A stretch of 64,000 nt of DNA from Pteria penguin (GCA_035048485.1 CM068590.1:11521329-11585328); one strand, 5' to 3'; shown: positions 48,501-61,504, counted from the stretch's first letter. Made by a program: numbers and translations. Notes: generated by a model from the letters alone, not told the origin.

Positions 48501-50442
48501 AAGATGTAGACCTAGAAATTTCATAGACCATTACATTACCTGTAAATCTATTTTATATCGAGATCATCACTTTTCAATGTTTCTTCTTCTATAATTTTGG
48601 AGATAAATATTTCCTACATGGATCTCTCTCAAAATTTTAAGAGAATAAATATGTACATAGCTATAAATTTAAAGTAACTGAATAGACTATTTCTGAGTTT
48701 TCAATTACAATTTGTATTTTTTTAATATTACCATAAAAAGCACATAACTATGGTAAAATATTGAGGTTTCACTTACAGAATTTCAATCATTACAATGGAG
48801 TGCACATTTGTCAAATAAGTTTTGAATTGATATCACAGCATGTCCTATGACTTATTCATTTAATATGTATAAAGTATTCTTTAAGAAATATTGTACATAT
48901 CACAAGACTCAAAACAAACACTTTCACTTAAATTTAACATTTCACTATAAAGAACAAAACTCTGAAATTTTTCTTCATCACATCCATGCATTAATATCAG
49001 AATGATCTTAAGTAATAATCTAGAATGTACATTTAAATTTTGAACATTTCACAAAAAAATTACTTAAGAATTTAGATCTTTAAGACATACATATACCCAT
49101 ACCATTGTCTTGCTTTTTTTCTTCTTTTTTTTTTGTTTTTTACTAAATATAAGTTTTTGTATTAATAAAATAAAGTTAAACAATGGTATACATGTATATA
49201 TGTTTCGAGCTTTTTTGTCTCAATATAAATCCATATTTTCAAATAATGAAAATATACACAATATATCATTTTGATTCAGCAATGTAAAAAGACAATAAAT
49301 GAACCTGACTTTGATCATAACCTTATTTCTTCAAAAAGAAATTAACTACTAGGACCTGAGGAGTTTCATAATAAACAAGTTTCTGTGGGACATACATGTC
49401 ATTGCATAGTATCCATAAAGGGCAAGTTCGACTGCAGACTATAGTTTGACACTGAGAACTATGGATCAAATGAACAAAGATTAGTTCAACTGAAAAAGAC
49501 TTTAATCTTTAGTCATAATAATAAATATGCCAAGTACTAGCTCTCTGGTTTAGCTTTCATTTGAAAACTTGACCATATGCATTTTCATTTCATTGAACTA
49601 TAGTGTTGAAACAGTCGAAAATGCTCAATGCTGCCTCAAGTTTGGATTCTGGTACAAAAATAAATATCACATACCTACATATAATAATAATGGCAGTTAA
49701 TAATTTAATATTCATAAATTCATTTTAATGTATGATAAATTGTGTCAAATTAGCTAAAATCATAAAGTGGTCATGTTTAAAATGACTTTAGAATATAGAA
49801 ATGATAAGAAGTCCACCGAAGGAAAATATGACTAAAATAAGTAAAATTATGACTTATTTAAGTGAACATTGAGTGCTTCTTGTTACTTATTTAGAATAAA
49901 GTTTTGTTAACATTTCAATTTAGTAATCATCAACAATTTTAGACAATTGTTGATAAAATTTTAGCCAGACTAAAATTTTAAATGTTTCAAGAATAAATTC
50001 ATGTTTTCATAGACAATTAAACCTTTATTAAATTCCATAAAATTCTACATTTTTCAGGCAACAATTTGAGTATTTCAAATTCAAATCTTGTTCAAAAATT
50101 AAAAACGTAAAAAAGTATCTTAAAATTTAAAATAGATTCATAATAGAATTAAAATACCCACAAATATTTCAGAACATCTAAATGGATGGGTACTTCGGTA
50201 TTTAATTAATAAATATACTGGCTTTCAAATAGTTTACCATTAAAAACATAACAATTAATGAATGATAAACATTTTCTAGGTAAATTGAATGAATATGTTA
50301 GTGTTATCAATATTAGCAAGATGAAATTAATTTATACTGGCCACAAAATTCTGGCTCTCCCCTCAATCATGTATCAATATTTAATTAAATAGAGTTTCCT
50401 TATTATCAGTGTTCCTGATTGTTATTCCTAGATGCTTCCTGA
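48501..50442. other. Gene-free sequence downstream of PIGL
   Basis: Very AT-rich. Probably contains the PIGL 3' UTR at its right end; nothing else recognised. Confidence 0.45.
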
Positions 50443-50556
50443 TCATTGCCCAACATGATGGATCTCTTCCAATGTATTGATCAACATGTAGCGAGAGAAT
50501 AATACATAGAGAAAACGGAACCACTCCAACTGACTGCGGTGGCACATCATCGCTCT
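50443..50556 (-). CDS. PIGL: PIGL exon 7 (terminal)
   Basis: Residues 228-264 and TGA. Acceptor atttcag. Encodes [20 protein letters not shown] and YMLINTL, matching the human C-terminus; a 9-residue tail [12 protein letters not shown] extends slightly past the human end. Confidence 0.94.
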   Translation of the reverse strand, partial: RAMMCHRSQLEWFRFLYVLFSRYMLINTLEEIHHVGQ

Positions 50557-53500
50557 CTGAAATACACACACCTTTCAAAAAATGCTATATACATATAAAT
50601 GCTGATACTTTGTTATGCTCATCTGACTTAGAAACATTTGATTAAAATTTTGTGATATATATCTTTATTTCAATGATGTGTGGCTGTAAATCCTCTCTTT
50701 AAGAAATGAATCTAATTAGTTTTTTGTTGGATGGAGGTACACCACGAAAAAAAGGACGGAAAACTGCATCACTGTGCTTAAAACATTATGCATAAGTTTT
50801 CAGTCCTCTTTTTCGTGCTATGCCTCCATCCAATGAAAAACGAATTAGATTTATTCCTTATCATTCAATTCCTTTCAAACGTGTCTTATATTCTCAGAAA
50901 TTGGTACGTTATGTATGCACTATTTCTAAATATCTGTAAATTTCTGCCACGATGGTGTGAACTGAGAAAACTTCGCTCACGCACTTTATTTCTTTCCTGA
51001 ATATGAGAGTTAAATGAATGCCCATTGCTGAGAGTATCACCTTAAAATAGTATGTTCCTTTTTTTTCTTTTTTTTTTTCGTATCTCAACTTATGTCAGGA
51101 TTGTAAATATGAACTTAAAAGACAATTTCAATATAAAGCTCACATACAATTTTTTCTTCAGGTGACTTTATACACAAAAGTTATTGTATTCATTATTCCA
51201 TCTTTAATCTATCTTCATTTTGTTCGAAGTCTTTTAGAAACAAAATGTCACCACAGTTTCAATGTCCAAAGACAGAAGTACTATTTTTACTTTCAATCAA
51301 GAAAGTATTACAAAAATGCGACTAAAATTAGTCCATACCAACTGCTTATATGTTAAGTGTTACTCTATGGTTATGTTTTGGTCTTTACCTCACATCCTGA
51401 AGTTTTTCTTGTAGTGTAATTAATTATTGTGTTTTTCTTTCATCAAATATTTGATCACAACTCTTTTATGGATTTGATTGTTTCAATATTTTTATCCATC
51501 AAGTTCATAAAATTTACTTTAAATGAGATTTTGCTTTGTTTATACTTTTTTTAAGGACTAAGGGGTCACTTTCTCCATTATAAGGTCAGCTTAATAAAGA
51601 AATGTAAAGCAGCTAAAATTAGAAACATTAAAACTATATCATCATCTCTCATGAATGGTACTTCTTTTAATCACATTATAAATTAATTGTGAAAAACATT
51701 GTTAACTCATCTTGATGGACGAATCAAGGATTTTGTTTAGTAATTACAATTTGTTTTATAATAAGTCCAAGGTTAATGGTGTAAGTTTTTAATATCATTT
51801 CTAAAACTACTAGTGAATTTAACCTGGCATGTTACTTTCCAGACTAACAATTAAGTTTGAACGTGCATTAATATCAGATGTTAAACATGAGAAGGATGGG
51901 GGGAAAACTTACCACCAATGATGTTGTACTTCCTCATCTCAGTAGGTCAAAAACAAGAAATGAACTTGTAGTGATTATGTGAACAAACCACCAAATTTAG
52001 TTAAAATGATAATTACTAATAAAAAAAAAAAAAAAAAAAACAAGAGCAACGCCTAGTGTGGCATAATACGCCTGTTGCTTACTTTGGACGGGATCAATGT
52101 GAACGTATGGTTTTATTACCCCCAAACTCTTTGGTAAAACTTTTATGAAATATTGAAATAAAAAAGAAGGATCCAAGTCCCATAACTCTGTAACAACAAA
52201 ATGGAACTTACTAAAGACTAAAAAGTGCCTTCCCCTACACTATTTAAGCATTCTGTATAAGTTCATGAAAAAGAATGACGTTTACTTGAGTTATCACGTT
52301 ACATAGCATCTCATCATAGTAATAAAGTTTTATTCACTTTGCATGATGTGACCTTGACCTTTGACCTATTACCTTGGGTCAAGGTCATGACACACCCTTG
52401 GGTCCTAAGTAACAATTCTGTGAAATATTATTGAAATCCAAGTACAGGAGAATAAGTTATGGTCCAAACAAGGTTTTATTCACTTTGCATGTTGTGACCT
52501 TGACCTTTGACGGTCAAGGTTATAACACACCATTGGGTGCTAAGTAACAATTCTGTGAAATATTATTGAAATCTATGCACAGGGGAAGAAGCTATGGCCC
52601 GAACAAGGTTTTACTCACTTTGCATGTTGTGACCTTGACCTTTGATGTATGACCTTGGGTCAACTGTAACAATTCTGTGAAGCATTATTGAAATCCATGC
52701 ACAGGGGAAGAGGTTATGGCCCGAACAAGGTTTTACTCATTTTGCATGTTGTGACCTTGACCTTTGACTTTGGGTCAAGGTCATGACACACCCTTGGGTC
52801 CTAAGTAACAATTCTGTGAAAAATTATTGAAATCCAAGCACAGGAGGATAAGTTATGGCCCGAACAAGGTTTTATTCACTTTGCATGTTGTGACCTTGAC
52901 CTTTGACGGTCAGATTTATAACACACCCTTGGGTGCTAAGTAACAATTCTGTGAAATATTATTGAAACCTATGCACAGGGGACAAAGCTATGGCCCGAAC
53001 AAGGTTTTACTCACTTTGCATGTTGTGACCTTGACCTTTGACCTATGACCTTGGGTCAACTGTAACAATTCTGTGAAGTATTATTGAATTCCATGCACAG
53101 GGGAAGAGGTTATGGCCCGAACAAGGTTTAACTCATTTTGCATGTTGTGACCTTGACCTTTGACTTTGGGTCAAGGTCATGACACACCCTTGGGTCCTAA
53201 GTAACAATTCTGTGAAAAATTATTGAAATCCAAGCACAGGAGGATAAGTTATGGCCCGAACAAGGTTTTATTCACTTTGCATGTTGTGACCTTGACCTTT
53301 GACAGTCAGATTTATAACACACCCTTGGGTGCTAAGTAACAATTCTGTGAAATATTATTGAAACCTATGCACAGGGGACAAAGCTATGGCCCGAACAAGG
53401 TTTTACTCACTTTGCATGTTGTGACCTTGACCTTTGACCTATGACCTTGGGTCAAGTGTAACAATTTTGTGAAGTATTATTGAAATCCATGCACAGGGGA

Positions 53501-53948
53501 AGAGGTGATAGCCCGAACAAGGTTTTACTAATTTTGCATATTGTGACCTTGACCTTTGACCTAAAGTTAAGGTCATGACACACTTTTGGGTCCTAAGTGA
53601 CAATTCTATGAAATATTATTGAAATCCATGCACAGGGCAAGAAGTAATGGCCTGGACAAGGTTTTACTCACTTTGCATGTTGTGACCTTGACCTTTGACG
53701 GTCAGATTTATAACACACCCTTGGGTGCTAAGTAACAGTTCTGTGAAATATCATTGAAATCCATGCACAACGGACGGACAACACCATAACATACTATGCC
53801 CGTCTTAATACGCCCCGTCTTAAGACGGGCGTATAAAAATTGGTCAGAAGACTATGAAGAAAAATCAACAAAATTCAGATAAACTATCTCATATTTCACA
53901 AAAAGTAAAGTTTCTCTTATATGAGATGTACTGTGCCTGACCTTTCAC

Positions 53949-53982
<34 letters not shown>

Positions 53983-56900
53983 AATGTTAAGTGTGCTTGT
54001 TTTCATGATGTTTGGACTACTAGTTTGCTCTTTATTATATTCCCGAAAGTATTTTTTTCAAAAGTACATGTACTGCAATAAGGACATTTTGAAACTTTAA
54101 AACAACAGGTTTTTTTTCGACTGTGTACCTGTATGTGAAAATTTTGCCCCTGATGGACAGATGGATGGACAATGGATGGACAGAGACAGACAGACAAATA
54201 GACACCATCACACTTTTTTTAAATAGACACCATCACACTTTTTTAAAACATGTCCTGTCTGAAGATGAGATGATTTTATTGATACTTATTAGCCATCTTT
54301 AAACATTTTTCCATTTATCTCCCTTACCAGTCCTTTGAGGAATCCCCATGGAGACACCACAGCCATATGTTGAGAGGTCACCATACTGATTGGCAGATCT
54401 AGAACTGAGATGTACTTCCTTAAGATAGGGGTACTCTCCAACTTAAAGACACGTACAACTGTAAAACAGATTGTAAACTGTAAGCAACTTTTTATCAAAC
54501 TTTGAAAATCGAAACAAATACATGGACTTTCCTTACCTATAATGATAAAGTAGTTTCTTGAATATGATATGAACTACATCTAGTGAATAGAGAAATAAAT
54601 ATTACATAATATTTTGAAACTTTGCGGAGGAGGGGGGGGTGAGGGTGTTGTTTTACTTCCATTCCATGCTGATATATCAGGTAGTCTGACAGTCACCCAT
54701 CTGGACAATGGACAGCGTATAAGGCTCAAATAAGACCAATAATTTAAATGAATCTAAACTTCTCCCTCTCCTGTCCTCCCCCCACCCCACCTCCTCCCAG
54801 AAATTTCCATTCCATGCTGATATATCAGGTAGTCTGACAGTCACCCATCTGGACAATGGACAGCATATAAGACTCAAATAAGACCAATAATTTAAATGAA
54901 TCTAAACTTCTCCCTCTCCTGTCCTCCCCCCACCCCATCTCCTCCCAGAAAAAAAAAAAAAAAAAAAAAGGTTTTTGTATGTAAGAGAAGCACAATGTCA
55001 ACATTTCAACAATCAGGTTTCACTGTCATTGACATCGCTGAACTTGACCAATGGACGCAATCTGTAAAAGTTTAGACCTGTGAAATGAAACCTTTTTAAA
55101 GTAATATAGCAGTGTAGGGTAGTACTTCGCGTTGGGGTGGTGTGAGTTTGATTCACCAGAGTGCGTTGTGTTATGCGACAAAATTATAAGTCAGTAAGAA
55201 AGTTAATACTTTTAATAAAATCTCTACAGCAACATACAAGATAGCAAGTTGGCTTCGTGCGACGTGGAAAAGGGGGAGACCCGGCAGTTACGATGATCAC
55301 AATGTTATGTTTCACAATATAGTTCTTTCAAGTTCTTTCTGAATCAAAAAGATCTGAAATCTATTAAGTATTTCCGAGGTCTGAACTCTATCAAGTATTT
55401 CCGAGGTCTAACTTATTAAACTCCCCAATTTCTTTTATATATTGAAACACTATCCATTTCCTCAAGGAAATAGATTAGCCATAAATTGACCAGTCCAATT
55501 ATAATAATTATACTAATTTACCACGTACCCCACGAAGCCATTAATTCACAAATCTATAAGACTTTAAGATAAACAAGCAAGATAAACTAGCCATTAACTG
55601 ACCAATTCAATTATGATAATTACAAGTCTTTAAGATAAACAAGCGTGAACTTTAGTGTCTTTAATTGAGTCATTCACAGGAAATATCGTCCAAGATATAA
55701 TGTTCCTTGGTGGGTCCATCGGTGGTGTTTCTTAAAACAATTTGTAGGTAGCGTGGTATGCCGCTACCTTACAGCAGCATGGCTGAACCTACCACCAACT
55801 GGAAAATTGCCTTATAGCATTCTTGCGCTGCGGTTCGAACCATGGACCCACACCATGCAGGTGATGGTAGTAATGGCTAAATGCTTACGATAATAATACT
55901 TACAATGTGGAAGCTCATTCCTGTGACACAAATTTCTGAAACAGGTAAGGAAAATCAAGGTTTTTACAATCAATACCACTTCACATTAAACCATATATCA
56001 TTTCTAATTTTGTTTTTAAATTATTCTTTCACTGATTCATTTAAAATACATTTTCATTGTGACTTTCCTCTTTTACATCCCATATTATTTCCCTTATAAG
56101 GTGATGGTACCTATCTAATCATGTATAGGACAGAAGATTTCAAATTTTCCAACAGACCCAACCAAAGCTGTGAGGGGATCTTTTATCAGTCAATGTTTAC
56201 TGTGACACAGGACCTTGACGTTTGTCTAATCATAATGACAGAACGCCATTAATCCACCAGTGCGATATGACCTCTTGACCGCAAATCCTGCACACTATCT
56301 ACTGAACTAGACCAGTTCCACCTTTGACTGATTAATGTCATTCCCACATTTATTTCACAACTATGGTGACAGCAATGCTTTATTCAATGCATAAAAATTT
56401 ATACCTTTACAGACCCTCCCTAAGCGGTGTGGGATCTTTTACATGCCATGCCTACTATGGCACAAGACCTCGGTTTTTAGTGTCTCATCTGAAAGACAGG
56501 ACACCAGTGTAACCATGGTAAGAGTCCAACCCGGAACCTCTTGTTCATGAGCTTAGCATCACATCCACTGGGTCACACTCGCTTCCAGTTCCTCTAAGTC
56601 TCAAGGAATAAAATATTGTATACTTACTCTAAGGCACGGTTAATAGAGACGTGGTTGGAGTGGCCACTCACCCCATAGTTATCAAATGAGATCACCTAAA
56701 ACAAATGGATTTGTTTAAGAAACACAAATGATCCTAGCATGAGCAATTATAGGGCAATTTTTTGCATGGGCAGATGAACTGATGGACAGACCAAATACTA
56801 GTGCAGTATGAACTTGCATTTTTCAGACACAGCTGGAAAGGGGGCATAACAATATATCAAATGTAATCCAAAGTTAAGCATTTGTTTGTTTTTGATTTTT

Positions 56901-59900
56901 AATGTTTTACATCACATCATGATTATTTCACTTCTTTGAGCAGCAAGTTGATTCTTAGAAGGATTTGACAAGTAAATGTTTAACAGCTATTTATAAATGA
57001 CTTACAGCATGTGGCTGAAGGTAATAGATAACTGGTAAGACGACCTGCTCAACCTCACTGAGTGACCAATTTACATTTGGATTGTCCGGCAAAGCACTTA
57101 AAAAGGATAATAAACAACATATTATGCAATGTGTGTGGCCTCATAATTATTTACCCAGTATTCTTTTGTTACAATTCCATCTTTTTACAAATTTGACTGT
57201 CTCTATCGAAGGACATCAAAGCATCATTGACATGTCCTGAACACTTGATCAGCCATTTGACTCCATTAGGCATAACAACATAACAGAGACCACGGTGGGC
57301 CTGTAAACTGGTTAAACACACTGACTGACTTTTGTCACTTCAAATGACTATCCTAAGTCAGCCTTACAAATGCATTACAACCAAATACTTCTGTAATGTT
57401 TAATTTGTCCGACCAGTCAGCCCCTTCCTATGAGACGATTTTTTGATTGGCTTCGTCAAAAAAGTTGTCTCATTGTTGATAGAGGTTGATTGGTCGTACT
57501 TGTGTTCAACCGTACCTCTTTACCTAGTATTTTAGCGGAGGACTTTCCACATTAGCCGAGTCAGATTTCTTATACCGGTACTTTCCTTTCTGACACCTAT
57601 GATACACATGACCATTGTTTTTTCAAAATCAAGAAAACTCTACTTAATGGCCCAGATGTGTCATGTCACTTTACTAGCCACAGTGGGTAGTGTGATCAAG
57701 GTTTTTTGGTTTCCAGTACCACTCATCTCACTATGGTATAATCACAAAGTGATATTCTCTCACACTTTTGCACATTGTTGGTATTCTTCATGATTTCTAC
57801 CAAGTAGAAGTATTGGGTTAAGTTAATTCAAATCCCTCTTTTAAATCTGAGCCGTGAAGGTTTTCATATAAAGCTTTGGCCAAGTTTCTATGACACGAAG
57901 AAGATGAGAATTTGAAATCAGACATCCATGGAAAATCCCTTGGCCTATTGAAGTTAGAGCCAGCAACTACAAGAGCAACATGTTAATGATTGTAACGCAA
58001 GCTCTACAAAATTGGGTACCAGCAGATTATGAATGATGTGTGTAAAATACATAGTAGAATTGAAGTCTTTAAGTGTTGTGGAAATTTCTGAATGATCCGG
58101 ACTTCATGTACAGAAATATCAGTAACAGTAAACATGGTAATTTCATACACAGGTATAAACCAGCACAGATTAATTTACATGTACATCCGCTTTCCCACTT
58201 TGTTTTGGGAGATTTTGCCATTATGTATTTTCTCCAAATAACCTACGCTGCACTGTACTTGTTCTTCAAACCAAAATCGATGATATAGTTTATATGTTTT
58301 TACCTATCATTGTATACATGTACATTGCTTTCAGGAATCCCTAGTACTGAACAGCTTCTGATTATTTCCTGTTTTCTTCTCCATCCTTCACCATAATAAT
58401 CACCTACAAATCATAATAAAACCACATGAGAGCTGATGACCTCATGATCATGAATACAACAGCAGTGTGTGCTTCTTGAGGTTTTACTGGACATTTGTTT
58501 GATAAAGCTTCAAATTTCAATGAAATGATAGTGAAATGTTTACCTGACTAAGCCATTTCTTACGAAAAATGTCAGGTGGTTAGGTGGGTTTTTGGAAACA
58601 CTGCAAAATATGCAGTGGCAAGTTGGTACAGTAGTATCCAGCTAGATTTCTAATCAGAATACATGTACCTAGGTTCAAACCCGGCTGTCGGTTCTGATAA
58701 TGTATTTCTAAGGTAATTTATAATTTTCTGCCTCCCTATTTGCTCTTAATCAGAATTCAGATGAGAAGGTAGAGACAAAGGCCCTGAATCATGGTACATG
58801 TTGATAACTTGATACTTAACAGACCCCTTGCTGTCTTGGATAGATCCGTTGCTGGGGGTAAAACTATGATGCCTGGTACTACGCAGGTAACATCATTACG
58901 CAAGTTAAAAAATTTTGGAGTAGCGAAAGTCAATACGCAATGCATAAAAAAAAAAATAAAACAGCAAATAAGAAAACAAAAAACCAAAAAACAAACATGA
59001 CATTGTAACCAAATTACAGTGTAGTCCAGGTGGCTTTTTTTTTTATCTTTTACAAAAAAAAACCCCAAAGCAAAACAGTGGGCCCAAAGCTACCAGATTT
59101 ATTGCTGGGCTAATAATAGATCTCTACCAAACTATATAATTGGCTTGTAAAATTTACTGACATCTGTTGGCTAGTGGTTCAAAATTGTTTTCGTGAAGAC
59201 TGTTAACCAGATGTAGATTTAGAAATGACAGAAAAAGTAGTTTTGTCCAAGGATGTGAAATAGCACAGGTAAATGTACACCTGAATTTTTGCTGCATTTT
59301 GTGTGAGTTTCCCCACTGTGTTTGGTGTAATTTCTCCATATCATCTAACTGTACATAATTATCTGCCCATGGTTGAAAATTTGACCTGCTGTTCAGTACT
59401 CTACATGTATACATGAGAAACAAAGTATCTTTAAAGTTTACGGAACAAAGCCTTATCCTTAAACATCCCCTGCTTTAGATTTAAATCATTATATAGTTTA
59501 TGCTTATCTTACAGTCTGAATGACAAAAGGTCATAAACAACAATCATTTTTAAAAATGATAGACTGAATGTCACACAAATGTTTGTGTGTAGTGAGCCAC
59601 ATCAGTGTTCTTTCATTTATAAAATGATGGCATCTGCTTAATGCATTGTACAGAAATGTAGACCTATGACCCACGAAAAGAAAAGAAGTGAGAAATGATT
59701 GATGTGCTAATGATGACCAAGACAAGGGACCACAAAAGCACTTCACCACATCAAGGTTTTTTTTTTTTTTTTTTTTCAAAAGTGCTTGTGCCTTCTCATT
59801 TAAGAATTTTTTGGCCCACTGGCATATATACATATATATACTCAAAGATCAATATTGTTTGGGAATAATTTAGACAAATTTTGGGAAAAATTAATGAAAC

Positions 59901-60975
59901 TTCCATTGGGAAGGGTCCTTATAATGGACCTGATTTGAGGAAAAAAAAACCCCCACTGCACATATATTTATTTGCTTCACCTATTTAATACAAAAGGTGA
60001 GATTGTATATATGACCACATATTGTTCAAACTATTGTATAGGTCACCTCTGATAATAAAAAAAAGTATCCACCTATCGTCTGCAAGTTATGGTAATCAGT
60101 AAATATAATCCATCATCTGAAAATATTCAATAAAACAATTAGATATACTATAAGATTATTTTATCAAATTAAGTAAAATCAAGCGGTTTTGTATGGGCAG
60201 TGATGGCAAAGATTACTCCAGTCAATATGAGGAAAACAGGGTTATATAGGAAAACAATGCATGGAATTCTTGAAGTCAGCGTGATGTTACTGGCTCTCTT
60301 AGTCTAAGTAGATACCCAAGGAGTCTGGCTATGACACTTGGGGTAAAACTTGGGGTTTATCATAAAGTCAATACAACTTTAAGTTCTTCTGTATCAAATC
60401 TAAAGGGGTTTTCCTATAAAATATGATCGGAAATGTGCAAAACATGTATCCAAAATTCATTTGTTTGAATAATAAAATATCTTAATTATTCCTATTTACC
60501 AAATTTCTTCCCCGAATATGCATTGCTCTCAGTATGATAAGGTCTGATGCTTTATCCAAAATGTTCCGAATGTTCGTTATCAAATACCCGCATTCGTTTC
60601 AATGATAGAAATTATTTCATTCCAAGTTGCTATTTGTTTCCAATCGTGTTTATACACTAACATAATTATGCAAAATGGAACTCTATTTCAACCATTTGCT
60701 TATTCCAATGCTCTACCTGTTGATAAGCACAGCACATGAACGAAGTTTCCCGTCCCTGTCAAAGATTGGATAGTTGGGCTAAAAAACATGCATTCATCGT
60801 CTGGATGGGATGTGATGATCAAGACTTTCTGAACATCAAGTGGAACTTTAGGTTTGATTCTTAAATACTTAATGTAGTAGCAAAATAAATAAACGATAAT
60901 TGAGAAAGCTGCAACTGAGTATATTCCATGATTTAGTGTTGTTTTAGCGTTTTCTGAGGCGTCTGCCTCCTCCAT
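50443..60975 (-). CDS. PIGL: PIGL, N-acetylglucosaminyl-phosphatidylinositol de-N-acetylase, 7 exons, 264 aa
   Basis: Removes acetyl from GlcNAc-PI on the cytosolic face of the ER, the second step of GPI-anchor synthesis. Seven exons (listed separately) give 795 coding bases with consistent phases and GT-AG introns. Residues about 18-36 form one N-terminal membrane segment. Then come the zinc/catalytic motif HPDDE (57-61, in [18 protein letters not shown]), [12 protein letters not shown] (88-99), and the second metal motif GHSNH (161-165). The tail has [13 protein letters not shown] and [20 protein letters not shown], close to human PIGL ([33 protein letters not shown]). Length is near the human 252 residues. 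The start is the first Met upstream of the membrane segment. A possible AATAAA lies at 50029-50024, about 410 bases past the stop; this is weak. Confidence 0.95.
50700..50860. repeat. Foldback element in PIGL intron 6
   Basis: 'gaatctaattagttttttgt' 'tggatggaggta' pairs with inverted 'tgcctccatccaatgaaaaa' 'cgaattagattta'; inner 'cgaaaaaaaggacggaaaac' pairs with 'ttttcagtcctctttttcg'. Loop of about 35 bases. Confidence 0.85.
52041..53835 (+). repeat. F2 element with long tandem array rich in TGACCT motifs
   Basis: Begins 'caagagcaacgcctagtgtg' (as at 13995) right after a poly-A run, and ends in a hairpin 'gccccgtcttaagacgggcg'. The core has about eleven sub-units of 120-155 bases with 'tgtgaccttgacctttgac' and a higher-order period near 397 bases (compare 52841 and 53238). 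Lies in PIGL intron 6. Confidence 0.85.
54328..54458 (-). CDS. PIGL: PIGL exon 6
   Basis: Residues 184-227. Acceptor ttttacag, donor gtaagg. Encodes [15 protein letters not shown], nearly the human [15 protein letters not shown], then [11 protein letters not shown]. Confidence 0.93.
54661..54969. repeat. Recent 148-base tandem duplication in PIGL intron 5
   Basis: 'attccatgctgatatatcag' begins at 54661 and 54809; copies differ at only a few bases. The second runs into a poly-A stretch (54950-54969). Confidence 0.92.
55904..55935 (-). CDS. PIGL: PIGL exon 5 (32-base microexon)
   Basis: Residues 173-183 plus one base: acceptor gtttcag, donor gtaagt. Encodes [10 protein letters not shown], filling the short spacer human PIGL has between the GHSNH helix and 'LTLQSVNVLRKY'. 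Supported by phase fit on both sides rather than by strong similarity. Confidence 0.8.
56125..56585 (-). repeat. Two family A SINEs in tandem, minus strand
   Basis: 56337-56585 has 'acctcggtttttagtgtctc' 'atctgaaagacagg' and 'agagtccaacccggaacctc'; 56125-56330 is a more decayed copy ('agctgtgaggggatctttta'). They lie beside PIGL exon 4. Confidence 0.75.
56628..56695 (-). CDS. PIGL: PIGL exon 4
   Basis: Residues 151-172 plus two bases. Acceptor tttag, donor gtaagt. Encodes [18 protein letters not shown], matching human '[18 protein letters not shown]', with the HxxH zinc ligands. Confidence 0.94.
57006..57096 (-). CDS. PIGL: PIGL exon 3
   Basis: Residues 120-150. Acceptor tttttaag, donor gtaagt. 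Encodes [14 protein letters not shown], equivalent to human 'FPDDPGMQWDTEHV'. The split codon 120 reads Ser where human has Arg. Confidence 0.88.
57100..58303. other. PIGL intron 2, nothing recognised
   Basis: No additional exon or bounded repeat seen. Confidence 0.45.
58304..58403 (-). CDS. PIGL: PIGL exon 2
   Basis: Residues 87-119 plus two bases. Acceptor tttgtag, donor gtaaaa. Encodes [18 protein letters not shown] and SVLGIP, matching human '[24 protein letters not shown]'. Confidence 0.93.
58613..58960 (+). repeat. Degenerate tRNA-like SINE
   Basis: 'gcaagttggtacagtagtat' and 'aggttcaaacccggctg' look like A and B boxes; 'gatgagaaggtagagacaaa' is body-like. Located in PIGL intron 1. 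Confidence 0.5.
58961..60716. other. PIGL intron 1, low-complexity patches and a SINE scrap
   Basis: Contains poly-A/T runs (58946, 59034, 59757-59776) and a family A scrap near 59628 ('gatggcatctgcttaatgca'). An open stretch at 59154-59423 on the minus strand has no family motif or fitting splice sites. Confidence 0.4.
60717..60975 (-). CDS. PIGL: PIGL exon 1
   Basis: Residues 1-86 plus one base, donor gtagag. Contains the membrane segment ([16 protein letters not shown]) and [18 protein letters not shown], the first metal-binding motif of the PIG-L/LmbE family. Confidence 0.95.
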
Positions 60976-61383
60976 TATGAAAGAGGAGTTATCTAAGAAA
61001 AACCTAGAGACATAATATAGGCGAGAGTAACCGAACAGCGAACTTGGCAGGGCATAATATTATGACAATGTAACGACACGAAGGACATGAATATAATGTA
61101 GTAAGGGCAATTTTAAAGTTTTTAAATGCATTGCTCTCTCTCTCTTTTATTATATGCTTCAATGTGGCATAAGAGGGCAAGTGAAATAAAAAATAAAAGG
61201 AATCTGAGTTTCATTATCAAATATTCATTCAAAAATTGCATGAAGGCTGAAAAGGTATATCAGAGACATATATACACATGTGTATGTATGTCTCTGGGTA
61301 TATCAATGATGAAGGTTACAAAATAGGAGAGAGCTTAGCATAAAATGCACATCTTGTTGCTTATTCCTGTGTAATATATCTGC

Positions 61384-61504
61384 TAGCCTCAATATTTCGC
61401 CATACCAAACGTTATTTATTTTCGGCTATTAATTTTGTTTGGAGGGCAAACAAAATAAATAGCCGATAATAAATAACGTTTGGTGATGCGAAATATTGAA
61501 GCTA
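61384..61504. repeat. Inverted repeat with 57-base arms upstream of PIGL
   Basis: 'ccaaacgttatttatt' 'ttcggctatt' is mirrored by 'aatagccgataataaataac' 'gtttgg'; only a few mismatches and a loop of about 7 bases. Confidence 0.92.

Noticed and set aside
55917..55965. Plus-strand ATG frame ending at 'gaaacag|gtaagg', resembling a first exon
   Set aside because: It is the antisense of PIGL exon 5 and its flank; the minus-strand reading fits the PIGL phase.
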